This document shows, piece after piece, positions 1-10,300 of a stretch of DNA of 64,000 bases (positions are counted from its first letter, which is position 1; every line of letters begins with the position of its first letter). A model generated the notes under the pieces. It had not been told where the DNA came from. It did not search any database and saw nothing but the letters and a program-made list of their open reading frames with translations. Made by a program: the position numbers and the translations under genes. The stretch is from Mycteria americana (Eukaryota > Chordata > Aves > Ciconiiformes > Ciconiidae), in the NCBI RefSeq assembly GCF_035582795.1, contig NC_134367.1:116212062-116276061 (forward strand), in the 5' to 3' direction.

Positions 1-450
1 GCCCAGCCCAGCGCCCTTGGGCTGCTGGCGTGGATGGAGCGCAGCTCCCCCTCACCCCGGCGACAGCTGGGCTCCAGCACCAGGCTCTCCATCCCCGCTT
101 GCCATGTGCATATCTGCTGGCCTGGCCTGGCCTCTCTCCGTCCATCTGTGCTAGGCATGCCTGCCTCCCCCATGCCCCACAGGTACAGGCCAGCCAGCAG
201 GAACACAAAGTGCCTGGCATATGAAGGAGCTCGCTACCTTTCCCAACTACCCTGTGCCTTTTTTTGTACAAGGACTCTCTCCCTCTTCCTCTTCCAGAGC
301 GCTGACTCCTCCCTACCATAGTATTTCTGTTACTGGAATGCAACCTAGAGTGGGTTAGTTTGTTTGCTTGAGCGGAGGGTACCGCAGCCAAGAAGGGTTG
401 GGTTTTGTTGGGTTTTTATGTGCTGCTCTCAATAAAGATGGCTTTTGGGG
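1..450 (+). other. probable 3' UTR end of an upstream gene (PTK7 by synteny)
   Basis: No open frame here resembles a protein. The stretch is T/G-rich near its end and carries a canonical AATAAA at 431-436, followed by a G-rich run (about 446-462) that could serve as a downstream element. This is what the last part of a 3' UTR looks like. In human the gene upstream of SRF in the same orientation is PTK7, so this may be its 3' UTR. That name rests on gene order only, because no PTK7 coding exon lies in the window. Confidence 0.45.
431..436 (+). terminator. poly(A) signal AATAAA
   Basis: Canonical hexamer 10-30 bases upstream of a GT/G-rich stretch. It would end the transcript entering from the left edge. 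Confidence 0.5.
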
Positions 451-1289
451 GCGGGGGGGGGGATTTTTTGGTCTTTGTAAGACGCTGCTGTCAGATGGCT
501 GTTTCACTGTTTTCCTCCATATGGTTCCTGGGAAGGGTTGAGGGCCGGTTCCTCAGGCATGTCTCCTGTGTTTAACCCTTTTGCCCCCTTCCCAGCTGGA
601 TCTCCGATGCGGTTGCCAGCCTGTCGTGCCCTGAGGGAGCACTTTGCCTCAGCACTTATTGTCTCTCTGGGCAGTCATGGGTTGCTCTCCAAGAGGGACA
701 TGTGTCTCAAGAGAAAATGTCCCTCAGACTCGCTGCAAGCAAGCGCTTATGGACACGTTGACAGGCTCCCCTCTAGTTCAGGTAGCCAAGCTTTCGTAGT
801 GACTTTTCTCCTTTGTAATTGGGTTTGTGCACCCACCCCCGTGGCCTGGGGCGGCTTTGCAGCCAGCACTGCGTTGTGTTTTTGCTTGGGAGATTTCAGC
901 TGCTGCTTCTTACAGGACTGAGGAGCTAGCAGGGCCAGGCCTGGATGGGAATACTGGGGGGACTCCTGCTGTCACATGTGCACTGCAGCCCTTTCCCCTG
1001 TGCCAATGGCCCTGAGCAATGGCAGGGTCCTAGCAGTTTCTTCTTGGGGAAGGAGGGGTGGGCAGATGGTATACAAGAAGCCCCCGTCCTCACAGAGTGA
1101 ACGTGAACTAAGCCAGCACAGGGTAGGCCTTTTCCCTTGGAGCCAGAGTGGGACCCTGTGTTTGGCCAAGCTGCACACCAGCAGTTTCGCTTGCTGCACA
1201 GCTCTGGGTTGGGGGTTGTAGAGAAAGATTTGAGCTCTTCCAGGAGGCCTGCTGGGGCTGGACTTGAGGCAATGGGCACAAGCTGCACA

Positions 1290-1470
1290 AGGGAAATTCA
1301 TATTGGATATTAGGAAAAATGCTTCCCCCCAAGGGTGGTAAAGGTCTGAGACAGTCCCAGAGAAGCTGTGGGCTCTCCATTGTCAGAGATATGCAATGGT
1401 GGACCAGATAAGCCCTGAACAACCCAATCTAGTTGGCTCTGCTTTAAGCAGGGATGGACCAGAAATGTCC
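1290..1470 (+). mobile_element. CR1 LINE relic, 3' portion
   Basis: The sequence follows the CR1 3' region in order: the 'tattggatattaggaaaaat' start, a degenerate 'aagggtggt' segment, then 'cccaatctagttggctctgctt' and 'agcagggatggacc'. It is heavily decayed and 5'-truncated and has no ORF. Recognition is by memory of CR1 consensus segments. Confidence 0.6.
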
Positions 1471-3434
1471 AGGATCCCCTTCCCGCCTCTGCTACCCAGC
1501 AAGGCTATGGAGATGCTGGAGGGTGAAGAGGGTTCATTTCTTGGAATGTGCTAGCTGGCTCAGATTTGGTCTAGGACTTGGGAACAGGGTCAGCTGGGCC
1601 TGTCTGGGTGCAAGCAAGTTTGCTGGCTATAGTGCAGAATTATCAAAAGTGTTTGTCCCTTTCCTGACACTTGTGATATGTCTTGCAGCTGGGATCTGTG
1701 GAGTCTCCCCAAGCCAATGCCTCTTGGCGAGCTAAGATGTGGCTGTGGCTGGCTGTTGGGCCCCTCTCTCCTCCCTAGACCTGGTGCTCCTTCGCATAGT
1801 GGGCTTGGCAGCAGGTTATCACCACCCTGAACCCTTGCTGCCTCCATGACCCTTCTCCAGATGGGCTGGCCACAGCCTGGAGCTGGTGGCATTGTGCACA
1901 CTGGAAGGAGCTGCTATGGGCAGAGGTTTCAGGATGTGCCTTCTCTCCCTGTTGCAGCTCCGTGTCCCTCTTGTCATTCCTCCCAGTCCTTCCCAGTGTG
2001 TACACAACCCTTTTGAAGTGTGCAAGTGCCATAGCACTGCTGTATGCGTGCTCTCCAACTTGCAAGTGACCTCTCGCATGCATTTGCTGTTGTTTGATGT
2101 CCTTTTGTTCCATCTTTCCCATCCATCCGATTCCTATGGACTTTCCTGCCTGCTGCCCTACGTCTCAGGCAGGACAGCTGCACACAGTGGGCTGATTCCT
2201 GCAGCCAAGTCACTAATGAATGTGTCTTGTCTTGCCTGTGCGTCCCTGTAGTATTCTTTACCTCTAGAGCACATCTTGCCCCAGAAATACTCCCAGCTGG
2301 TTCTGCAACTGCTTCCTTGGGCACTTGTGGATAGATCATATCAGAGCCTGTCACTCGATCCTTCTAGCTGGCCTAGCATTCCTACACTGCAGCATCTCAT
2401 CTCATCCCATCCCTCAGCAAGGGTTACCTACTCCATCCTGGTCATTGGTGCTCTTCCTTCGAGGCTGTCTGGGAGGTGAGGGGCAGGTAAGGGCAATTGT
2501 ACATCATCAGCTGACAGACAGGCCAGCGAGTGACCTTGAGTCTCTGCCCCAGGCGAAGGCCACCTGCATACTGGACACAATGAATGATCCCTTGTCCTCC
2601 CACCTTGCTGCCCCATATTGGACATGACAGGCAGAGTAGCAGGGTTATTGCTGTGCTTGCTCAAAATGCTCCTGGGTGGGCTGGAGGTGGAGCCAGGCAC
2701 CATCACGTGTGGTGGCCTAGCCAAGCAGCATCTCTGTGATGCCGTGGCTAGAGAATAGAGATGCCAAGGACTTCTGGAGTGACATCCTTGCTCTGCCAGC
2801 TTGATGCATGCAGGTATGTCTGTGTACTGGGAGGGAACAACATGGCTGCAGCAGGCTGGTTCTGTGAGCATTGTCGGGAAGGGGTGCTCAGCTTTATCCC
2901 AACACATCCTGGGGACTTGAGTGCCTGTTTATCATGCAAGCAAGACCTGGTGACTACGGGGAAGCATTCAAATGGAAAGGCACCAAAGCTAGGACAAAGT
3001 CCAGACCCAAAGGGTGCAGAAAGATGGGGGTTGGGATTGTGTATTTTTGGGAGTGATGTCATGAAAAAGTTCTGTATCCTTGGGGATGAGACAGATGTTG
3101 GCCAAACTAATTGGAAACAGCGAGCTGAGCAAATACAGTCCTAGCTAAATGCACTGGAGAAGAGCAGGAAATCAGAGCCCCTGCAGGAAATTGAGAGGAC
3201 TTGGGCAGTTGACGGAGGTGGGATCAAGTTGCCTCACCCCAAACTGAAGGAACATCTTAAAAAAAACACTTGGGAAAGGAAGACAACCTGTGGTATCCAG
3301 GGCCAGAAAGAACAGCACGGCTCCATGAGAGCAAAGGACCACCTAGTGGGCCACCAGCTGTGGCCAAAATTGAACAGTTACTGAACAGTGTAAGAGGATA
3401 GCAAGCAGGTATGCACTGTCCCAGCTAACAACTC

Positions 3435-3635
3435 CCTAAAGCATAAGGACCTGAAACCAGGCATTTCCAGCAGTCCTTGATGTTTTTTCTTGCCAGAAAG
3501 TTATCCAAATTCCCCTTACAACTATGCATGCTTTGAGCACCCCGGGGCAATGAATGCACAGATCCACTATGCACCTTGAAGAAGCACTTTTTGGTTTGCT
3601 CTGATTTCAGCTGCTGCCCCATGGCTCTTATGCAG
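3435..3635 (-). mobile_element. old CR1/L3-like LINE relic
   Basis: Read on the minus strand the segment contains the motif order of old CR1/L3 3' ends: a 'gcagcagctgaaatcagagc' run, then an A-rich stretch leading into 'tgcttcttcaaggtgcat', and later 'gggaatttggataactttct' and 'caaggactgctggaaatgcc'. Divergence is high and boundaries are approximate. Confidence 0.45.
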
Positions 3636-3649
3636 CTGTGTCAGGCACC

Positions 3650-4080
3650 TATGGGGAATTAATGGGCCTTAATTGTCCTAAGCAGCCTCACCTGGGACCT
3701 CCCACCCTCTTGAGCTGCATTTAAGCTCAAGCCTGGGCCTTCAGTTTTGTTTTGACCAATCTTGTAGGTGTTCCTGTTTTGGCCTTGCTTCTAGCCCTGT
3801 CTTCTAGGCATATGTTGTAGCCTTATTACGGAGTCCTGATTTTGGCCCTATCCCCTGACCCGGGTGGATACTGGACTTGGTTCATGGCTTGCTCTGTGGA
3901 TGGACCCTGTTACCAACGCCTGCCTCTGCTCAGGTGGGACTATACCTATTAGTGGGGGCATGGGGTCACCCTTAGACACTGGCTAGTCACCCCTCATGGA
4001 GCAGCCCCACTCATGCTGTTCCCTGATACCATGTATGAAGGGCAGAAGCACCCCTCTGCTGACCAAAAAAAAAGCACATT
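3650..4080. repeat. possible dispersed repeat, family unknown
   Basis: A compositionally uniform block with an 8-bp-arm inverted repeat (3709-3716 with 3724-3731) around a TATA-like GCATTTA core, followed by T/C-rich text. It has the feel of a promoter-bearing repeat such as a solo LTR, but I cannot name a family and see no clear terminal repeats or target-site duplication. Low confidence. Confidence 0.25.
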
Positions 4081-4159
4081 AAGAAAGGCCCTAACCTCAT
4101 TTTACATATGCAGCAGTACCTCCAATTGAGTTGTTACTGCTCATAGAAGATATCTGACT

Positions 4160-4330
4160 TTAAAAAAGAGCATCTACCTGCACTCAGCAGCAGTCAAAAA
4201 AGCAGCTAAAGTATCAATGGTAAGAATATCGGTAACAGGATGGAAATCATCACAACCCCAGCGTTGAGTGCAGAGGGTGTTTAATAGCTCCACAGTTGAA
4301 ATATTGATGAAGAGCTGGAAAAGGATGAGG
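4160..4330 (+). mobile_element. possible CR1-like relic
   Basis: Contains 'cagcagcagtcaaaaaagc', resembling the CR1/L2-type segment in which 'cagcagtcaaaaaagc' precedes a conserved '...ggaatcatta' region. It is strongly decayed, with no ORF, and the boundaries are guesses. Confidence 0.3.
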
Positions 4331-6621
4331 AAAGGGCTTGTTGCAATGGCCTAGAGGAGGAATGCAAAGGGACATGGAGGGTTGGGGTGATGCTGGGGGC
4401 AGCTGGGAGCAGGGCCCATGCTGTAGTGGAGCTGGCACAGGCAGTAGCTTGCCTGGAGGGATCCTTGGTATTTGGGCGAGAGGCTTTTATGGCATGGTGC
4501 CAAGTGCTGTGCCCACAGCTGTGTAAGACAAAGGTTAGAAATGTGAATTTTATGACTGGGTTGTAAATGAGAACAACCCTGAGGATGAAATGGGACTGTC
4601 AAGCGGCCAACAACCTGGTTTAAGCTGCTTTCAACTGCCGCTGGGTGCTGGTTTGGTTAGGGAGGTCCAGTGTTACTGGAAACTTGTGTCCTGTGGGTGA
4701 TGGTGGCCTGGGACAGGGCTTGGCTCTACGGTGTGTCTGCCTTGGCAAGAGATTAGCATCCCAGGAAGCTCAGAGGCAGACTGATGCTCTGGTCCATTCA
4801 GAGCACAAGTGGGACAAGCATCTCGGAAAGCATCCCCAAGATGAGGCAATGGAGGGAGAAGATGGCAGCAGAAGGGATGAGCCAGCTCTCGCCTCTTGTG
4901 TGTGCAGACTCTCCTGCAGCCTGGGGAGCAAAAGGCCTCCACATGGCCCTGCAATCAAAAAGCCCAGGGGGAGGGGAAGGAGGGAGCGTGTAGCAGCCCG
5001 ATGGGCAAGAGGAACCCCAGTCCTGGTACCTGCAGTGGTTGCACGCTTGTGCTGAGCAGGCGGACCGGCCTGTCTCTGGCTGTCAGATCTATGTGCCAGT
5101 TGCTCTCAGCCTGGCTGGTGCCTCCAGCCGTGCAGAGGGTCTCACTGACCCTTCCTCAGTGTGGCATGACACAGCGAGGCCTCTGTCTCACCTGTGCCAG
5201 GTGTAGTTTGTGCTCAGCTTGAAGGGAGGGTGGCCAGGGCATGTGATGGGAGGCATGTGAGTCCCAGCAGCCCTGCTGGGAGCTATAAATGGCATGTGTG
5301 CTCACTGGAGGAGCATGGCTGGCGGGGAGGAGGGGGAGGTGGTGGCGGCAGCAGTGAGGGGGGTGTTTGGTTTTGCAGTTACTCCCTTGCTCTGTAGGAG
5401 GTTGACCCTAGAGAGTGAGAGACAGCTGTGAAGGCTGGTGGCAAGTGTGCGCATCCTCTGAGTGATGAGGCAGACACAGAAAGGGCTTGTGCAAGCTGCA
5501 GAACCCTCCATGGGGTGCCTAGGAGGCAAAATGGGTCTGTGGCAGGGCTGGTGCTGGCAGAGGTGAGGTCTTGCCCTGGGTCGCAGTTCCTGTTTGTAGG
5601 ACAGGGTGTGGGAGAGCCCTTTTCTCAGCCAAGGATGTGGCTCTGTCTGCCCTCACAGCTTCGAGCTCTGAGGCTCTGTGGTCCCTCCTGCACCCTTGCT
5701 GACCCACGTGCAGCCTGCCTTGCACTGAAGTTGTCCTGCCTGCGTGGCCTGTCCCTCTCCTGTGGAGGTCCTGGTTCACACCTGAGCAGAGGGCGTGGCC
5801 TGTGCTACCTGCTAGGAACCCTGTGAGCTGCAGAGTCGGGGTGGCACATGGTCCCCTGTCTGTGTACTGGGGCCAGACCAGCCATCTTCCCGGGGACAGG
5901 AGTACAGGCAATCTGTCCTACCCACAGATGGCTGTGGTAGAGGACTGCATTCTCTCCTCCTGTGGACTTGAAGGTAGCTGTGGCCCATCCTGTTAAACAG
6001 AAAACCTTTTTCTTCTGACCAGTGGTCAACTTGTGCTTAGGCAATGTGCGTTTTGGTCATATCTGCCCCGTCCTGTGCCCTGCAGACCCTTGAGCACCCA
6101 TGTAGCCCCCAGACCCTCTCGGTGCCTCTGCAGCCCCTCCTCCTGACCCTAGGCAGACCCTGCAGCCACCAGAGACAAGCGGGCAGCGCTTTGTCCCCTG
6201 CAGGGTGTGGGAACAGTGGAGGTGGAGGGTTGCCTGGAGCAACACCCGGTGGCATCACTAAGAGGCAGCCGGGGGGTGGTGGTGCGCAGCTCCTCCCGAC
6301 AGCATCCTGAGGATGTCGAGGCAGGGGCTGAGGGCAAGGCAGGGAGTCTCAGCCACGTGGTGTGTCTCCTATAGGAGGACACGAGTGCCTGGAGCTGGCA
6401 GCAGGAACGGGGGAGCGAGGGCTGGAAGAGCCGGTGTCTCAGCCCGGTCTCCTTCGCCCTGCCGCAGGACGGCCGGGCCGCGCCGCCCGCAGCAGCGTAA
6501 CGTCCTCGGTGCTCGTCGCCGACCGGCCGGCCCGCCCCGTCCGTGCAGCTCGGCGCGCTGTCTCTTTAAGAGCCTCCCTGCGTGTTTCAATCTGGGAGTG
6601 ACGCGAGCGCACTCGGAACGT

Positions 6622-6629
6622 ATGCAAAT
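6622..6629 (+). promoter_or_regulatory. SRF: octamer motif ATGCAAAT
   Basis: Exact POU-factor octamer about 95 bases upstream of the first CArG box. Function is inferred from the motif and its position only. Confidence 0.5.
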
Positions 6630-6646
6630 CAAACGCCAGCCGCCGG

Positions 6647-6682
6647 CCAATGGGCGCCGGAGCTTGGCGGCCGCCAGCCAAT
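6647..6682 (+). promoter_or_regulatory. SRF: two CCAAT boxes
   Basis: CCAAT at 6647-6651 and again at 6678-6682, each followed by TGG or GG, as in NF-Y sites. The pair lies 31 bases apart, just upstream of the CArG cluster, a usual place for NF-Y in a TATA-poor promoter. Confidence 0.55.
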
Positions 6683-6716
6683 GGAGCGGCGCCTCCCGGC
6701 GGGGCGCCGGCTCGCC

Positions 6717-6726
6717 CCATATAAGG
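6717..6726 (+). promoter_or_regulatory. SRF: CArG box 1, CCATATAAGG
   Basis: Perfect CC(A/T)6GG consensus, the binding site of SRF itself. SRF is known to autoregulate through CArG boxes in its own promoter. This box is about 155 bases upstream of the start codon and begins an evenly spaced group of three. Confidence 0.8.
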
Positions 6727-6736
6727 AGCGCCTTCG

Positions 6737-6746
6737 CCATAAAAGG
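6737..6746 (+). promoter_or_regulatory. SRF: CArG box 2, CCATAAAAGG
   Basis: Second perfect CArG match, exactly 20 bases after box 1. The CATAAAA inside it could double as a weak TATA-like element. Confidence 0.75.
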
Positions 6747-6759
6747 CAACATTGTATCG

Positions 6760-6769
6760 CTTTATATGG
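6760..6769 (+). promoter_or_regulatory. SRF: CArG-like box 3, CTTTATATGG
   Basis: One mismatch from consensus (CT instead of CC). It lies 23 bases after box 2, so the three boxes sit about two helical turns apart. From memory, the same variant occurs in mammalian SRF promoters. Confidence 0.7.
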
Positions 6770-6835
6770 GGGCGGCGCGGCGCGGCGGGGGCGGCGGCGG
6801 AGCGGGGCCGTGAGCGCGGAGCGGGTGGCGGGGCC

Positions 6836-6853
6836 ATGGCGGGGCCGGCCTGA
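6836..6853 (+). CDS. upstream ORF in the SRF leader (5 codons)
   Basis: ATG in a strong initiation context (G at -3, G at +4) opens a five-codon frame (M-A-G-P-A, then TGA) that ends 28 bases before the SRF start. It is out of frame with SRF. If the transcript starts near or after the CArG cluster, scanning ribosomes would meet this ATG first and could reinitiate at SRF. Whether it is translated is not known. Confidence 0.45.
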   Translation: MAGPA

Positions 6854-6881
6854 CCCGACCCGACCCGCGCTCGCCGCCGCG

Positions 6882-7322
6882 ATGTTGCCGAGCCAGGCCG
6901 GGGCCGGGAACGGCGCCGCCGCCGCGCTGGCCCGTGGCTCGGGGCTGGGTCGGTCGCCGGTGCCGGCGCCGCGTGGGGCGAACGGCGGCGGGGCGGCGGC
7001 GGGGCCGCCCGGGGGCCGCCTGGAGCGGGAGGCGCTGTACAGCGGCAGCGAGGGCGACTCGGAGTCGGCCGAGGAGGAGGAGCTGGGCGGCGAGCGGCGC
7101 GGCGTGAAGCGTGGCCTGGCCGAGGCGGCGGCGGCGGGGCCCGCGGCGGGAGCGGCGGCGGCCGCCTACAGCGGCGGCGTCGGCGGGGGTGGCGGGGCCG
7201 TGAGCGGCGCCAAGCCCGGGAAGAAGACGCGGGGCCGGGTGAAGATCAAGATGGAGTTCATCGACAACAAGCTTCGGCGCTACACCACCTTCAGCAAGAG
7301 GAAGACCGGCATCATGAAGAAG
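6882..7322 (+). CDS. SRF: SRF exon 1: N-terminus and first half of MADS box
   Basis: Encodes residues 1-147. Residues 1-110 are Gly/Ala-rich, with an acidic serine patch (SGSEGDSES followed by a Glu run), a phosphorylation-rich region in mammals. There is also an alanine/glycine tract. From about residue 118 comes the MADS DNA-binding helix (GRVKIKMEF, then RRYTTFSKRK and GIMKK), ending exactly at the phase-0 donor at 7323. The same reading frame stays open upstream to 6582, but that extension crosses the promoter and is not used here. Confidence 0.96.
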
Positions 7323-10300
7323 GTGCGGCCCCGGGGCTCCGGCCGGCGCGGGGGGCGAGCGGCCGCGGGGGGGGTGGCCGGGGGTGCCGGCTGGCACCCA
7401 CTTGTCCGTGGCCGGCGGCCCGGCAGGAGCCTTGGCCCCTGGGCGGTGCGCGCCCGGGCCGAGCGGGGAGCCGGCCGGCGGGGCTGTGCCCGGAAACGGC
7501 GGCGGCTTCCCGGTCCCGCGGGGGGGGCGCGGCCCGGCACCAGCTCCTTCCGGGGGGCTGCGCGGGAGCCTCCGGGGGGGCGGGTTGTCGCCTGCGGCCG
7601 GTCCCTGGCGTCCGCGGGGCTCCGGGCAGGGCCCCGGGAGCGGGAAGGGCGGTCACGGTCACGCAGGCCGGGACCGGGGGATGCCGGGTGCGCCCGGCGG
7701 GCCCCAGCCGGCTGTTGCACCCGCGGCGGCCCGTCCGCGTGCAGTCTCCGGCCCTGGGCCGGCGCTGACCGGCGCCCCGGCAGCCCTCGGGGCCGCTCTC
7801 TGTGAGTCGTTGCTGGGTGCTGCGCCAGTCCTGTGGCACAGCTGGGCTGCCCTGTCCCGCCAAGGGCCCAACAAGGCTGGCTCCTTCGGCCGCGGAAGGG
7901 GCCAGCGCCACGTCTCGGTCGGTCCGGAGTGCTCTCCGCGGTTCCTGGTGGCAGGAGCCGTTGTGCAAAGACAGATTAGAAACTTGGGGGAGTTGGTGTG
8001 TGGTTGGATGCTGCTAGCTCTTCTGCATCCCTGTTGGTGCTCATAGCATCCTCTGAACAGCTGGGCAGTGCTGCATCCCAGCTGAGCTGGGCTTCATGCA
8101 CCCTGGGGCGGTGGGAATGGTTGTGGGGTACCACTGGACACATCCTGGCTGCGCGGGATGCAGAATGAAGCCATCCTGTCTGCGGTAGCTTGTGTGAGAC
8201 CACTGAGTGTGCCAGGATGGCACGTGAAGAGTGTTCTTCCTAGCCCCCAGGCCAGTCCTGGGGGATGGTAGCCTCACTGCAGGGGTGTTTGGGTGCAGCT
8301 GTGCTCCGGACTGTGAAGACTGAGAGGGGAATCTGGGTCCCGGCCCGACAGGGGTGTTGGTGAGGGGAAAGAGGTGGCAGAGATACGTGGGCTGAGTAGC
8401 ATTCTCTCACATGGCTCGGCAGAGGTGACAGGGGAGAGAGGCATCCAGATGTGTCTGGAGAAGCGGGTGGGACTTCCAGAATGGGGACAGCCCAGTGTCC
8501 CCATGTCCTCAGGCTGCTCTCCTGCATTCTTTTTTCTTGTGGCCTCTTGGCCTGCACATCCCCTACGGACATGCTAAAGGCGATGGGAACACAGCATGGG
8601 GCATTTCAACCTGTAGAGAACCAATCTTGAGTTGGTTTTAGAGGCTGCAGCTCCTCTGGTGTGACAGGGAGCTGGAGCTGGTGTGAGCAAAAGGAGGGCC
8701 ATGCTGGGAGCACAGGGACATGCTAGGGACTCTTGTCCTGCGCTGTGTGTGTCCCTGCCATCTGTGACTCCTTGTTCTTCCCTTGTGCTGCTGGCAGGCC
8801 TACGAGCTTTCCACGCTGACCGGCACTCAAGTTCTACTGCTGGTGGCTAGTGAGACGGGTCACGTGTACACGTTTGCCACACGGAAGCTGCAGCCCATGA
8901 TCACCAGTGAGACGGGGAAGGCGTTGATCCAAACGTGCCTCAACTCCCCAGACTCGCCCCCGCGCTCGGACCCAACCACTGACCAGCGCATGAGCGCCAC
9001 GGGCTTTGAGGAGACGGACCTCACCTACCAGGTGTCCGAGTCGGACAGCAGTGGGGAGACCAAGGTAACGTTCCTGTGCTCAGCTGCACGCCTGGGCACC
9101 CTGGGAGGCACGGGCTGTGCCCGTGGAGCTGTGCTGGGAGCCCTGATCATCCCCAGCCCTCCTTGAACAGCAGCTTGGGAAGCTGAGGACGGATCCCCCT
9201 TTTGCTGCAACTCCAGCGAGCTCGTGCCATGGCCTCTCAGGGCTGGCTCCTTCACTTGGCTGGCGGTAGTGGTGATTTGGAGAGGGAGGGAAGTGGGTGG
9301 CAGGTGTCCTGGCCCTGGCCTTTGCAGCGGGGCTCTCCACTGGCCCAGCCCACCCCCCTGGCCAGCTCTCGGCGCTGTTATCTCTCCCCGGGCGTCTCCA
9401 TGCTCTTGCACTCATTGATAAAAATTTGATTCTGCCTCCATGGCCTTATAAGGCCTGGTTTCCCTCGCCAGAGTCCCTGGCAGGGCCCCTCACATTCCTT
9501 ATAAGCTGCAGCTGTCTCTTGCTTTGGTGCTGTTTTGGAAGGGGGCAGGGAGGACATGGGGAATGGAAACATTTGGCTGGATGGACCGTTTCTGCTCCCT
9601 GCCTGGTGTCCCTGCAGGCGCCGGCCCTTGCCTGCCTGTGTTCCTTGTGGCTTCTTGCCCAGGGTGTTGCAGAGGGCCTGCCTGCCTGTGGGTGCAGAGT
9701 CAGGCAATGGCCTTTTTGTGCTGGAAGGGCCCTGTCTTGTCCCTGCATCGCCTGGTGCTGTTCCTCGGAGCCGTCGCGAGAAAGCTGGCTCCCGCATCCC
9801 TGCTGCTTCCTTTGCAGGCTGGTGCTTGGGTCTACAGGCGCTTGGAGATGGGAGGCAGGGGAGTTTGTGGTGCAAGGCTGAGACAACATGCTGAACTGGG
9901 GGTTGTGCCACAGCTTCCCGGGCCTGCGTAGAGTGCTGTTGGGTGCTGTGAGTTGCTGCAGCTCTGTGGTACCTGTGTTAGTGGCATGGGTACTGGGCTA
10001 GCTGCTTCCAGATGAACTGTGGCCTTGGTCTAGGAGCCCTCCAGCCAACTGTACACAAGCCATAGCAGCATCCTTGCTATTAGTAGTCACTAAACATTAA
10101 GCAGACAGAACCTGAGGAAGGGTGTTTGAGCTCTGCGCTGTAATCCCAAAGGCAGCGAGTGCAGCCCTGAGACGTGCCCAGCATGTTGTCTGGGGCTGCA
10201 GGGGTGTTCAGCTGTGTGTTTGTATCCTGTGGCAGCCCAGCAGCTCTGGTCACAGTGCTGCTGGGTACCTGGCAGCCACGATTCCTCCATGCCCTCTTCC

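Larger units (their letters stand above)
451..6400. other. intergenic region without recognisable genes
   Basis: I find no exon with protein similarity and splice sites. Open frames of 60-160 codons occur on both strands but have no family resemblance and are expected by chance in DNA of this GC content. The region contains old CR1-like relics (about 1290-1470, 3435-3635, 4160-4330) and an unidentified block at 3650-4080 that looks like a dispersed repeat. Its right end merges into the SRF CpG island. Confidence 0.5.
6430..7780. promoter_or_regulatory. SRF: SRF CpG island
   Basis: Very GC- and CpG-rich DNA spanning the proximal promoter, 5' UTR, coding exon 1 and the start of intron 1 of SRF. 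No classical TATA box is placed clearly. GC-box-like runs surround the CArG cluster at 6717-6769, and the transcription start is probably close after it. Confidence 0.7.

Noticed and set aside
1-430. PTK7 coding exon
   Set aside because: No frame matches a kinase-domain C-terminus. At most this is 3' UTR.
538-921. 127-codon frame upstream of SRF
   Set aside because: No similarity, no splice context, and overlapping frames of similar size on the other strand.
2610-2620. CArG-like CCCATATTGG
   Set aside because: One mismatch and isolated in intergenic DNA without supporting motifs.
6582-7805. 407-codon frame spanning the SRF promoter, exon 1 and intron 1
   Set aside because: Only 6882-7322 is SRF. 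The upstream part covers CCAAT and CArG boxes and the downstream part is intron after a clear donor at 7323.
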